From positions 13,371 through 77,370 of the forward strand of contig CAZGLO010000003.1 of the NCBI GenBank assembly GCA_964526735.1: a stretch of DNA of 64,000 nucleotides. The letters are read 5' to 3'. Shown in pieces: positions 7,570-16,857 of this stretch. The translations under genes and the position numbers were made by a program. How positions within the stretch are numbered: the stretch's first letter is position 1; each line of letters opens with the position of its first letter. The notes under the pieces are model-generated. The model saw only the letters and a program-made list of their open reading frames with translations. It was not told where the DNA came from and did no database searches. Source of the DNA: JAAUSY01 sp964526735. GTDB taxonomy: Bacteria > Chloroflexota > Chloroflexia > Chloroflexales > Chloroflexaceae.

Positions 7570-9384
7570 ATGCGGAACGAGGATCGCGGGAATGAACCCG
7601 AACACGGCCAAGAATACAAAGATGCACATTGGCGTACCTTCAAAATCATCGTAGTTGGCACGACGATAGGAGCAGCATTTGCTCACGTCCTCTACCACTA
7701 CGTGCTCAAGCGAATACTCGCCTCAAACCGCTCCCTGCCGCCCGACTCGGCAGGCCGTGATGCGGCGAAGACATCGGGAGGTGTGGGGAGGGGCATTGGC
7801 AAGGATGTCGGGAGAGAGGCGGGTGGCGAAGTAGGCGATAAGGACATGCCCGATCAGCCCCCGCCCCCGCCGGAAACAATGCATTTTGCATTTGACACGC
7901 TTGATATGGTTTCCTTCGCCCCCGGCCAAGACACCACACAGCACGAAGCCCTCTGGACGATGCTGCAGCAGGAGGGGTTCCGCCAGTGCGGCGAGGGCTA
8001 TCGCACCAATTGGGCTTTTCACCTCCACGCCGCCGCCAACGACCTTGGTGTTCCTCTTGCCCCCACTGCCAGCGCCAACCAACGCATTTCCCATCAGGGC
8101 AAGCAATATGGCTTTCAAGTCTTTGCCCGCGATACGCTCTTCAACGAAATCCCCAAATGGAGCGATGTACAGAGCTTGAATAACGCGTTGCAAGGCGGTA
8201 TACCGGATGAGGGAGCGGCGCGGACGCTGTTGGATGCTACCTACCAACTGGTGGGGACAACCTTCCACGTCGAATGGGCGACGCACCAATTTGCCGTCAA
8301 GCACCGCCTTGGCCCCGCCTTGAGCGAGGCTTACCGTATCACGGTCGATGGCCAAGAGTATTCGTTGCAGGTATTCGCCGCCGATACGCTCTATGCCGCC
8401 GTCCCCAATTGGTCAGACGTGCGGCGGTTGAGCGAGACTGCCGCGGGGGCATTGCGAGAGGCATTGCTTGCCGAGACCTACCGCGTTGCCGACACGCCCT
8501 ACGATTCCACGAACCCCTTTGCCCAGCTTGCGGCTGAGAAAAACCTTGGCACACCGCTCTCCGACATCTACCCAGTTGACCTCAATGGCGCGCCGTTCAC
8601 GGTGCAAGTGTTTGCGGGGGGAGTGGTCTACGCGGGGGAGGATGGGGTAACCCGTTTCCAACACGACCTCGTCAAGCCCTCCCCGCCAGAGAGCAAGCCA
8701 GAGGAAGGATCATCGGTTTCTCCCATCTTGCCAGGCGATACCGTGAGTAGCCCTGACCATGCGCTCAGCAACAAACGCCCCTCATTTGCGATGCTGCCGG
8801 TGGCGGGCCAACCGCGTATTTCGCAGTTTTACGGCTATACCAAGTGGTCAGCAGGTGAAGGCCGGAAGTATTATGGCGCGTGTCAAGGCAAGCATCCGGG
8901 GATTGATTTTGCCGTGGCGGTGGGCACCCAACTGCTTGCTATCGACTATGGTGTGGTGATGTGCGCCGGACGGCCCAATCAGGAATGTCCCTTTGGTGGC
9001 AGCCCGCCGATGTTGGCGATTGTCCGCTATGGGAGCATCTACGCTATCTACGGCCACGCCAGCGCGGTCAGGGTAGAGAAGGGCCAGCGCGTTGAGCCGG
9101 GGCAGGTGGTGTGCTTGTCGGGTGATTATGGCGGGCCGCACCTGCACTTTGAGATACGTCCCGTCCCCGACCGCATACTGAACAATACCGACCCCAACCA
9201 ACCGGCTGTGAACCCAGGAAACGCCATCAACCCGATTGACTTCTTCAATGCAAAGTTGAACCGCTATTTTGATGCGCAGTTGCAGAATCTTGGGGGGAAT
9301 AGCCATTTTTGCCGCGGGTCGCTCCGTGATCAGACGCCAATACAGTTTGCCGGTGCGGTCGAAACCCGTCCATGCACGCAATAA
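7570..9384 (+). CDS. M23-family (LytM-like) metallopeptidase with N-terminal anchor and triple repeat
   Basis: About 604 residues from the ATG at 7570, chosen because GGAGG lies 5 bases upstream; in-frame extensions reach back into lysC. Residues ~17-40 form a membrane segment (FKIIVVGTTIGAAFAHVLYH), so the rest is probably exported. Three tandem ~90-residue repeats follow (each with LGxxLS/A...YGFQVFARDTLF-like words and a WSDV motif). The C-terminal domain carries the M23 zinc signature: HPGIDFAV (His and Asp ligands), YGHAS, and GPHLHFEIRP (HxH). A role in peptidoglycan cleavage or remodelling is expected. The repeats may bind the wall, but that is inference. A proline-rich linker precedes the peptidase domain. 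Confidence 0.88.
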   Translation: MRNEDRGNEPEHGQEYKDAHWRTFKIIVVGTTIGAAFAHVLYHYVLKRILASNRSLPPDSAGRDAAKTSGGVGRGIGKDVGREAGGEVGDKDMPDQPPPPPETMHFAFDTLDMVSFAPGQDTTQHEALWTMLQQEGFRQCGEGYRTNWAFHLHAAANDLGVPLAPTASANQRISHQGKQYGFQVFARDTLFNEIPKWSDVQSLNNALQGGIPDEGAARTLLDATYQLVGTTFHVEWATHQFAVKHRLGPALSEAYRITVDGQEYSLQVFAADTLYAAVPNWSDVRRLSETAAGALREALLAETYRVADTPYDSTNPFAQLAAEKNLGTPLSDIYPVDLNGAPFTVQVFAGGVVYAGEDGVTRFQHDLVKPSPPESKPEEGSSVSPILPGDTVSSPDHALSNKRPSFAMLPVAGQPRISQFYGYTKWSAGEGRKYYGACQGKHPGIDFAVAVGTQLLAIDYGVVMCAGRPNQECPFGGSPPMLAIVRYGSIYAIYGHASAVRVEKGQRVEPGQVVCLSGDYGGPHLHFEIRPVPDRILNNTDPNQPAVNPGNAINPIDFFNAKLNRYFDAQLQNLGGNSHFCRGSLRDQTPIQFAGAVETRPCTQ

Positions 9385-9489
9385 ACGCTATAATACTATA
9401 TTGGCCATAATGAGCGGGGTGTTCGTTTAAGAGGGAGCAGATTGTATCGAGAACGCTACGATGGTACGAATAGTATCGTATGCCCCAGT

Positions 9490-9519
9490 GGAACGTTGCG
9501 GGTTGGAACGTTGCGGGTT
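9490..9519. repeat. 15-bp tandem duplication upstream of the pseudokinase gene
   Basis: GGAACGTTGCGGGTT occurs twice in immediate succession, ending 23 bases before the start of the pseudokinase gene. It could affect leader structure or be a neutral slippage product. A TATAAT word at 9389-9394 lies upstream as a possible -10 but lacks a clear -35. Confidence 0.85.
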
Positions 9520-9542
9520 GATAAGAAAGGCTCACACGGCTC

Positions 9543-11396
9543 ATGATGACAGAATCTCGCCATGAATATGACGACCATGACGAAACCGATATGGCTCCCC
9601 TTGAGCATGACCCCGCCCCCCTACCCATTGCCGATGACTCGGAGCCGCCCCCCATGATTGCCCGCCATTACCAGTTGCAATCGCCGGTCGGGATGGAGGA
9701 GTTGGCGACGGTCTACCGCGCTGTCCACACGACGTTGCACCACACCGTCCACGTCCACATTTTGCGCCATACTGATGCCGATTCTTACCATCGATTTCAG
9801 CTTGCGGCGACGCTTGCCTCCGAGTTGACACACCCAAACTTGGTTCCGGTCGTTGATAGCGGTCATGATGAGGCATATGGCTCCTACATGGTCACGCCGG
9901 TCATCGAGGGGACGCCATTATCGACAATGGTGATGGGAACGACGACAGGTCGGCCTCTTGAGCCGCTCTTGGCCTTGCGTGTGATGACGCAGGTGGCGGC
10001 GGTGCTTGACTACCTCCACTCGCAGAACGTCATTCACCGCGACGTTCAGCCCGCCAACATCCTCGTGACGCAAGATGGCATCGCCTACCTGACCAATTTG
10101 TCACTCGCTGTCAGCCCACACGGGGGTGCTTTGGCCACCTTTGACGCGCTTGATGCCGCCAACTACGTGACGCCTTACACCGCTCCTGAACAGCGCTTCA
10201 CGGCACAGGATACGGAGTCGGCGTTGGATATTTACAGCCTTGGCGGGGTTGCCTACACGTTATTTAGCGGTAAATTGCCGCCGCCTTCCACCGAAGATCT
10301 GCCCTCATTGACGGAGTATGACCCATCGTTGGCGGAGGTCGATGCGATTGTGCGGAAGATGATGGCGATAGAGCCATCTGCCCGCTCCGACAGCGCCGGA
10401 GATGCGGCAACGGCATTGCGGCGGGCGCTCCACCCCCATCTTGAGCAGCCTTCGGAGATGATGGACGAGTCGGAATGGGTGGTGGCGGCTGAGTGGCTTG
10501 AGAACCCGCTTGAGACCGTGGCGGGCGAGTTGCTCGATCAACATTTCCTCTCCAAGAGCCTCACCCGCACCGATACTCTGCACCGCAACGACTCCATTCG
10601 GCGGCAGCTGAATCGGTGGAGCCGACGGGGGATGTTTCGGCGGCAGGGGCTGGGTGATGCCATTCAGTTGCAGCAGATGGTCAGCTACAACATCTATTTT
10701 TACGAGCTGCGGGTGACATATGAGGTGCGGCGGGTGCTTGAGCCGCGTCAAACGATGCTCACCACGGCGGAGGAAAAGGGGTCACTGTTGCCTGCACCGG
10801 CATTGTGGGAGGTCACCGTGCCCGAAATCTCCCCCAACACCGAAGTCAATGAGACAGAAGTGCTTTGGCCCAATGCGAGCCGTGTCGTGCGCTGCCCAGA
10901 GTGCCGCGAAGCGCATGGCGAGCGGGGTGAGGCCCAACCATCGTGCCCCGTATGCGGCGGGAGCGGGCGGCTCCTAGAGGAGCGGGCATTTGCGTGGTCG
11001 CGGCGCATATCGACCCTGCAGAAGACCGACGACATTGAGGAATTGCCGCAGCTTGCGCTTCAACAGCGGGCGCAGGAAGTCTACCACGCCACGCTCAACC
11101 CCTACGAAGGGCGATGGCATAGCGTCGCGCCGATGGCCGAACTGCTGCGGGAGGCGATTGCAGAGGTGGATGATAGTACGCGCATCAAGGACGCAGAGCT
11201 GATTATCCGCGGTGTGCCCATCACAGAAATCGATTTTTCGCTGCACAACGATGTCCAACGCCTCTACATCGTTGGTTTTGACAACCATGTGGTCGGGACG
11301 TGGGCATTGCTCTCTCCAAAGCGGATGATCGTCGCGGCGGTGGTGATTGTGGGCGCACTTTCACTGCTGATTGGGCTGTTTATGCTCATCTTCTGA
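9543..11396 (+). CDS. Membrane-anchored protein-kinase-like protein with degenerate active site (pseudokinase)
   Basis: 617 residues. The kinase fold is recognisable from about residue 43 to 300: VIHRDVQPANILV (HRD 165-167), TAPEQ and DIYSLGGVAY. Key catalytic residues are changed: the glycine loop is reduced (SPVGMEELATVYRA), the VAIK lysine is His72 (VHVHIL), the HRDxKxxN lysine is Gln169, and DFG reads N-L-S at 185-187. ATP-dependent phosphotransfer is therefore unlikely. A zinc-finger-like CPEC...CPVCGGSG pair (DnaJ-like) lies near residues 460-490, and one C-terminal membrane segment (IVAAVVIVGALSLLIGLFML) ends the protein with a cytoplasmic N-terminal side expected. A scaffold or regulatory role is inference. 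Confidence 0.85.
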   Translation: MMTESRHEYDDHDETDMAPLEHDPAPLPIADDSEPPPMIARHYQLQSPVGMEELATVYRAVHTTLHHTVHVHILRHTDADSYHRFQLAATLASELTHPNLVPVVDSGHDEAYGSYMVTPVIEGTPLSTMVMGTTTGRPLEPLLALRVMTQVAAVLDYLHSQNVIHRDVQPANILVTQDGIAYLTNLSLAVSPHGGALATFDALDAANYVTPYTAPEQRFTAQDTESALDIYSLGGVAYTLFSGKLPPPSTEDLPSLTEYDPSLAEVDAIVRKMMAIEPSARSDSAGDAATALRRALHPHLEQPSEMMDESEWVVAAEWLENPLETVAGELLDQHFLSKSLTRTDTLHRNDSIRRQLNRWSRRGMFRRQGLGDAIQLQQMVSYNIYFYELRVTYEVRRVLEPRQTMLTTAEEKGSLLPAPALWEVTVPEISPNTEVNETEVLWPNASRVVRCPECREAHGERGEAQPSCPVCGGSGRLLEERAFAWSRRISTLQKTDDIEELPQLALQQRAQEVYHATLNPYEGRWHSVAPMAELLREAIAEVDDSTRIKDAELIIRGVPITEIDFSLHNDVQRLYIVGFDNHVVGTWALLSPKRMIVAAVVIVGALSLLIGLFMLIF

Positions 11397-11465
11397 TGTC
11401 TGACATATGATGTCTGACATATTTTAATGGCCCACACCTCCCATTCTCCTGCCCCGCGCCTCGCT

Positions 11466-11930
11466 CTAGAAACTTTGGGCAAGCAAGACTATTGGCGTCG
11501 CAATGATGGCCAATATCACCAGCAGCAAAAGCAGGAATTTTAATTGTTCCGCCGTACGCCGCGATGCTAATTGTTCCTTTGCATCGGGGTCGTAAGGGAC
11601 ATCCGGCTGCTTGACGAAAAGCACGTGCTTGATATTGCTTGGCGTCTTGAAGAGCGTTTCGAGCGATGTTGAGACTAGCTCCCGCACCGTGATGAGCGGT
11701 GGTGCCCAATGTGCGGTTTCGGCGGGTATCTCTTTGCCGGTCAGCGCACACCGTACTGTCCCTGTCGTTGGCCGCTCCTCATCCATATCAGTCATATCGG
11801 TTGTATCAGCGTCTGTGGTTGTGTTGGTGGCGGGAGCGGGTTGAGTTGGTTGCTCTTCTGATTGCTTTGAATGCCCTGGTTGCCCTGGTTGCCCTGGTTG
11901 CCCTGATAGTTGTTGTTGTTCCTCGGTCAT
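11466..11930 (-). CDS. Hypothetical membrane protein with low-complexity N-terminus
   Basis: 154 residues, not assigned to a known family. The first 50 residues are Gln/Pro/Thr-rich and include PGQPGQPGQPG, encoded by a short DNA tandem repeat. A central segment (VRCALTGKEIPAETAHWAPPLITVRELV) looks like a small folded module, and the C-terminus is one membrane helix (KFLLLLLVILAIIATPIVLL). It follows dinG by 28 bases on the same strand and is probably the last gene of the aminotransferase-ProRS-like-dinG operon. It converges on the pseudokinase gene, with 69 bases between the stop codons. Confidence 0.65.
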   Translation of the reverse strand: MTEEQQQLSGQPGQPGQPGHSKQSEEQPTQPAPATNTTTDADTTDMTDMDEERPTTGTVRCALTGKEIPAETAHWAPPLITVRELVSTSLETLFKTPSNIKHVLFVKQPDVPYDPDAKEQLASRRTAEQLKFLLLLLVILAIIATPIVLLAQSF

Positions 11931-11958
11931 ACTTCCTTATCCCTTCCTACTGGTCATT

Positions 11959-14949
11959 TTAGTCGTCTACGTCTGTCCAGCGCTCCAAAAACTCCTTCGC
12001 CACTCGTGGCAGATGATTCAGAGAGCCTTTTTGCACACAGGTATGAGGCAATGACTCCAGAAATTGCGCTCCATAGCGCTTGGAGATGAGGCGTTTGTCA
12101 AGCACCACCACGATCCCATAGTCTTCGCTGCTGCGGATAAGCCGTCCAAACCCCTGTTTGAAGCGCAAGATGCTATTTGGCACGGCATACTGCACAAATG
12201 GCTCATCAAACTGCTCGCTGCGAGCGGCAAAAATGGGGTCGCTTGGCACCTGGAAAGGGAGGCGGGTGATAACAAGCACGGAGAGCGTATCGCCCACAAT
12301 ATCGACCCCTTCCCAAAAGCTGCTGGTGCCTAGTAGCACCGTCCGCGACCACTCCTTGAACCGCTCGACCATCGTGCGCCGCGATTCGCTCACGCCCTGC
12401 CCCAACACAATGATATCTTGCTGCTCAAGCGAATCTTGAATGGCGTCCATGGTCTTGCGCAGCATATTGTTCGATGTGAAGAGCACCAATGTCCGCCCAC
12501 CAACCATGCCACACAAATCAATAAGCGCCCGCTCGATACGTGGCTGATAGCCGCGTTGGTTCGGCTCAGGGATGTCGCTGGGGATGTAGACCAACGCTTG
12601 GCGGCGGTAGTCGAAGGGCGAATCGAGTTGCAGCTCCTTGACATCGTGGAGGCCAAGCCGATCCTTGATAAACTCGAACGTCCCGTTGATGCTCAACGTC
12701 GCCGAGGTAAGAATACAGCTCTTGAGCTGCTCAAGCATATATGCCTCTATAAGCGGTGAGACGTTGAGCGGCGCAATATGGATCCGGGTGATAGCGTTGA
12801 GCGGCTCGTGGTTGAGCCAACAGATATGCTCATCGCTGCCCTCAATGATATGCCCCGCCTGGACAAGCGTATCGACCGCAAACCGCTTCCGCGACTGCAC
12901 TTGGATCAGCAGCTCATCGTAGTCTGGGATGCTATCCTCATACTCTTTCAGGTCGGTGAGCAGGGTTTCAAATTGGTCAAACCCGCGCTGGATCTCTTCA
13001 AGCGTGAGTTGGACATTCTCCCACGCATCGGCCACCAGCCGCCACTGCACATGGGTACGGGTGGCGGGGGTCAGCCGCAGCCGGATATCGTAGACGTGCT
13101 CGCCGGGAGAGGGGGTGTAGTTGGAGGGGTTGTTTTCCTCATTCACCAGCTTGACAAAGTCATCCAGCGATTTGAAGTAGGTCATCACCGCTTCTCGTGC
13201 ACGCTTCACGATGGGTATCACCCGTTTGGTGATGGTGTGGAAGGATTGTTTATCCGACTCAGGCACATTGCATAGCTCAATCTGCGGAGCAAGCTCGGCA
13301 AGAAGACCTCCAGCCGCTTTGCCGCCGCGCCCCTCGTTGATCAGCTCGTCGAAGTAGTCGTTGAGCGCGAATTGGTCGATTTTGAAGCTAAATTGTGATG
13401 TTGCGACATCTTCTATATTGTGCGCCTCGTCAATGATGAGCCGCTCATGGGGCGGCACGACGGTCGATTGCGCCGCCATATCGGCAAAGAGCAGCGCGTG
13501 GTTGATGACGATGAGGTGCGATTGTTCAGCCTTGCGCCGCGCGCGGTAGAAAAAACAGCGGGAAAACTCGTTGCACCGCGGCCCCGTACACCGATCTTCA
13601 GGCACATTGACCCTGTTCCACGCGATGCGTTCGCGGTCTATCAGCCGAAGCTCATGATAATCGCCACTGGTGGTTGTCGGCAGCCAAAAGAGTACTTTGA
13701 GCACCACCCGCGCCTCTTCCGGCTCAAGGTCGGGTTCTTTCATCAACGCTTTGAGGCGGTGCAAACACAAGTAGTTCCTTCGCCCTTTGAGTAGTGCTGC
13801 CTTCAAGGGAGAGGCACCGTTGGTAGGTTGAGGAGGCGCATATCCTTCCCCCTGCGCCGAGTGAAAGAGATTGCTGTCGGCCCACTGCGGATACTGTTGC
13901 AGCATGCGTTGCAGATCAGGGATATCCTTGAAATAGAGCTGATCTTGCAGATTGATGGTGTTGGTGGAGATCACGACCGGCTCCCCCCGCGACAGCGAAA
14001 AGAGTGCGGCAGGGACAAGGTAGGCCATACTCTTGCCGACGCCGGTGCCCGCCTCGACCAAGAGCGATGTGTCCTCTCGGAAGCCGTTGGCGACGGCGTG
14101 TGCCATCTCTACCTGCTGCGGACGCGGCTCATAGGCGTCAAACACCGAGTCTATCGGCCCGTCCTCCTGGAAAAACGTATCGATAGCTTGCGTCGTCAGA
14201 GAGCCAAATCGGTTGGTGGCGATTGGGCCGTGCCCTGGCTCCACCGATGGCGGATTGGTTTGTCCCCCCCCCCACAACGGCAAATCACCCGTCTCTGAGA
14301 AGATGGCGCGGCAGAGAGCACGTGTGGAGCGCTCTGGCTTCTCCACGAAGGTCGAGCGGAGTTTCTCCTTGCGTATTTCGGCAAAGATATCGGCAAATGT
14401 CCACTCACTCTGCTCCATCAGCAGCTCAAGCGAGGTGAGAGTCTCAATGTCAAGCGCACGGATTTCCTCCAGCAGCCGCATGAAGACCAGCCGTGATACA
14501 TCGGAATCGCTCAGCGCGCGGTGGGCATCGGTATGCTCAATGCCATAATACTCTGCCAGCGAAGCGAGGCGGTAGGAAGGCAGTTGCGGCAGGATAAGCT
14601 GTGCTAGCTCAAAGGTGTCGTAGATCCGCTGTGTCAGCGAGATCCCTTGCATGTTGAGCATCTCTAAATCGCGGCTGACCGAATGACCAACAAGCGGGTG
14701 GGAAGAGAGAAATTTGACGAATGCCGGGGCGACGTCGTTGAAGGAGGGCGAGGAGGCAAGATCTTCCTCGGTGATGCCCGTAATACGAGTGATTTTGAGG
14801 GGAACCGAACGGATAGGCTTGATGAGCTGGGAAAAGGTTTCAAGCACCTCGTTGCCCCGGAACTTGACCGCGGCAATTTCGATAATCTCATCCTCGCCAA
14901 CTTCCAGTCCGGTCATTTCCAGGTCTACGGCGATAAAGATACGCTCCAT
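11959..14949 (-). CDS. dinG: DinG-family helicase with N-terminal DnaQ-type 3'-5' exonuclease domain
   Basis: 996 residues. Residues 1-165 are a DEDDh exonuclease (FIAVDLEMTGLE, and HRALSDSDVSR carrying the His and last Asp). The remainder is a superfamily 2 XPD/DinG helicase: Walker A EAGTGVGKSMAYLVPA, a DEAH box in LIIDEAHNIED, a Fe-S cysteine set (YLCLHR, DRCTGPRCNEFSRC), and C-terminal motifs GTSSFWEGVDIVGD and GRLIRSSEDYG. This fusion is common in Gram-positive and Chloroflexota genomes and is expected to unwind DNA with a 5' overhang during repair or replication conflict. It starts 14 bases after the ProRS-like gene and is co-directional with it. Confidence 0.94.
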   Translation of the reverse strand: MERIFIAVDLEMTGLEVGEDEIIEIAAVKFRGNEVLETFSQLIKPIRSVPLKITRITGITEEDLASSPSFNDVAPAFVKFLSSHPLVGHSVSRDLEMLNMQGISLTQRIYDTFELAQLILPQLPSYRLASLAEYYGIEHTDAHRALSDSDVSRLVFMRLLEEIRALDIETLTSLELLMEQSEWTFADIFAEIRKEKLRSTFVEKPERSTRALCRAIFSETGDLPLWGGGQTNPPSVEPGHGPIATNRFGSLTTQAIDTFFQEDGPIDSVFDAYEPRPQQVEMAHAVANGFREDTSLLVEAGTGVGKSMAYLVPAALFSLSRGEPVVISTNTINLQDQLYFKDIPDLQRMLQQYPQWADSNLFHSAQGEGYAPPQPTNGASPLKAALLKGRRNYLCLHRLKALMKEPDLEPEEARVVLKVLFWLPTTTSGDYHELRLIDRERIAWNRVNVPEDRCTGPRCNEFSRCFFYRARRKAEQSHLIVINHALLFADMAAQSTVVPPHERLIIDEAHNIEDVATSQFSFKIDQFALNDYFDELINEGRGGKAAGGLLAELAPQIELCNVPESDKQSFHTITKRVIPIVKRAREAVMTYFKSLDDFVKLVNEENNPSNYTPSPGEHVYDIRLRLTPATRTHVQWRLVADAWENVQLTLEEIQRGFDQFETLLTDLKEYEDSIPDYDELLIQVQSRKRFAVDTLVQAGHIIEGSDEHICWLNHEPLNAITRIHIAPLNVSPLIEAYMLEQLKSCILTSATLSINGTFEFIKDRLGLHDVKELQLDSPFDYRRQALVYIPSDIPEPNQRGYQPRIERALIDLCGMVGGRTLVLFTSNNMLRKTMDAIQDSLEQQDIIVLGQGVSESRRTMVERFKEWSRTVLLGTSSFWEGVDIVGDTLSVLVITRLPFQVPSDPIFAARSEQFDEPFVQYAVPNSILRFKQGFGRLIRSSEDYGIVVVLDKRLISKRYGAQFLESLPHTCVQKGSLNHLPRVAKEFLERWTDVDD

Positions 14950-14963
14950 GAGGGGACAATTCC

Positions 14964-16844
14964 TTATTCTGTGTGATTGCGTGTCGGGTCGCTTGTTGCC
15001 TTGTCTGTTGCCTTGTCTGTTGCTTTGTCTGTCGCTTTATCCGTCGCCTGGGCAAGCCAAGACAACACCTCCGCCCGCGCGACCTTCGTAGCTGTTGTGG
15101 CCTCGCCAACACGCGGCTTGATTTCTACCTGTTCAGCCGCAAGCAGCCGGTCGCCAAGCACCACCCGTATGGGCAATCCAATCAAGTCGGCATCGTTAAA
15201 CTTCACGCCTGCGGAGTCGGGCCGGTCGTCATACAGGACGCGGTAGCCGTGTGAGAGGAGTTCTTCGTAGAGGGCATCGGTCGCCTCGATAACCGGCGCG
15301 CGTTTGCCCAGCCGGACGAGGTGGATATCGAAGGGAGCCACGCGAGATGGCCATATTACCCCCGCCTCATCATGATGTTGCGCAACAATCAGGTGCAAAA
15401 GCCGTGTCAGCGAGAGGGAAAAATACCCCAATACCACTGGTTGGGGCTTGCCATTGGAATCGAGGTAAGTAAGTGGGTCAGAAGCAAGAGCAGGGTGAGC
15501 AGGATGAGCCGTATGGCTTGCGGGGCAAGGGTGATCGCCATTGCCGCGGCGCTCCTGCAACCGCTGTACCACCCCCACCTCAACACAGCGCTTGATATGC
15601 ATCACCGCGCCGCACCGCGGGCAGAGGTCTCCCTCCTGCACCAACGCGATATCAGCAACGTGCGATGCTTCCCAATCGCGTTCGTAGACGACGTTGCGGA
15701 GGTGATACCCCACTTCATTTGCCCCCGCCACCAACGCCCCCGCCTGCACGACTGAGCGGTCAGCGATAAGGAGGACATCCTGCAACCCAATTGGCGATGC
15801 ATAGCCCGGTATAGCCCCCACCGCCCGTATTTGCTCTTCGCTGGCGGGCGATAGCTCGGAGACTTGGGCGACGGCTTTGAGCTTGGTTTCGTTGATACTC
15901 AAATCGCCGCGTATCACCACAAAGAGGAGACCTTGCTCTGGCGTATCGAAAAAGACCGCCTTTGCGGTTTCCGATGGGGAAATCGCCAAATATGCAGCAA
16001 GATCGGCAATCGTGTTGCATTGAGGGGTCTCCACCCGCTCCGGCATGGGGAATGACGACGGGTCGGGGCAGGGATAGCCATAGTTATTATGGTCGTTGGG
16101 GAAGGGCGGACGTGGGTCGGCACTGGTCGCGACCTGTTGTTTGGCGGCATAACACCCATTCTCGCAGATAGCAACCGGATTATCCCCTCCCTCCACGTCC
16201 GCCATATAGGCGATGGTTTGTTGTGTCTGGTGCCCGCTCTCGATCTGTGCGGCCTGTGCGGCCTGTGCGGCCTGTGCGGCCTGTTCGGTTTGAGCAGTTT
16301 CTGGCAAATCTGGCAACGACAATCGTTCGTGTACAGAGAGCGAAGCACGGGCATGGAACGTATCGACGCCACACCGCGAGAGAATGCGTGAAAACGCATG
16401 AACTGTGCGGGCCATGGTATGGTCGAGTGCTTCATCATCCTTGTCGAACGAGAAGAACTCGACCATGGTTGGAGTATAGCGTGCGAGAAGGCCCCCCTTC
16501 GGACGGGTGTCGGGGCGAACCTGCGTACGAACCTGGTAGGCGAGCATGGGAAGGTGGCGGTAGGAAGAGATCTCCTGCCGCGCCACATCGCGGACGGTGT
16601 GGATGGTGGCAAGTGCGCCAGGGGTTGCTATCTCCTGTGCGCCAAGCCGTGCCCCTTCCTCATGGACAATCGCCTCAATACGCCGAAGCACGCGCATCCC
16701 CAACGGCAGCAGGGCAATCTCTCCCATGGGGAGGGAGCGCACGATTCCGGCTCGTATCAACACGTGGTCAGTGTGGCTACTGATGTCTGCTGAGCGTTCA
16801 TTGGTGGCGCGGGTGGTACGTCCGAAGAGGGTTGATAATCGCAT
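14964..16844 (-). CDS. Prolyl-tRNA synthetase-like protein with degenerate catalytic motifs
   Basis: 626 residues, co-linear with bacterial-type ProRS. Motif 1 is recognisable (LPLGMRVLRRIEAIVHEE), but about 28 residues before the ATP/proline site are missing, and the THEE segment reads TIHT. The motif 2 FRDE is VRPD (TQVRPDTRPKGG), the MKDAYSF stretch is TMVEFFSF, and motif 3 GIGVxR is SLSLTR. In contrast, the inserted YbaK-like editing domain (from CNTIADLAAYLAISPSETAK, Lys retained, to GANEVGYHL) and the C-terminal anticodon-binding domain look intact. Aminoacylation is therefore doubtful, and a trans-editing or other tRNA-linked role is possible. It carries AAQAAQ and TDKATDKA tandem repeats. 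It sits between aminotransferase and dinG genes, with gaps of 13 and 14 bases. Confidence 0.85.
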   Translation of the reverse strand: MRLSTLFGRTTRATNERSADISSHTDHVLIRAGIVRSLPMGEIALLPLGMRVLRRIEAIVHEEGARLGAQEIATPGALATIHTVRDVARQEISSYRHLPMLAYQVRTQVRPDTRPKGGLLARYTPTMVEFFSFDKDDEALDHTMARTVHAFSRILSRCGVDTFHARASLSVHERLSLPDLPETAQTEQAAQAAQAAQAAQIESGHQTQQTIAYMADVEGGDNPVAICENGCYAAKQQVATSADPRPPFPNDHNNYGYPCPDPSSFPMPERVETPQCNTIADLAAYLAISPSETAKAVFFDTPEQGLLFVVIRGDLSINETKLKAVAQVSELSPASEEQIRAVGAIPGYASPIGLQDVLLIADRSVVQAGALVAGANEVGYHLRNVVYERDWEASHVADIALVQEGDLCPRCGAVMHIKRCVEVGVVQRLQERRGNGDHPCPASHTAHPAHPALASDPLTYLDSNGKPQPVVLGYFSLSLTRLLHLIVAQHHDEAGVIWPSRVAPFDIHLVRLGKRAPVIEATDALYEELLSHGYRVLYDDRPDSAGVKFNDADLIGLPIRVVLGDRLLAAEQVEIKPRVGEATTATKVARAEVLSWLAQATDKATDKATDKATDKATSDPTRNHTE

Positions 16845-16857
16845 AGGCTTATTCTCG

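Noticed and set aside
14964..16844. ProRS-like gene as a frameshifted pseudogene
   Set aside because: The frame is continuous for 626 codons, and the editing and anticodon-binding domains are well conserved, so decay alone does not explain it.
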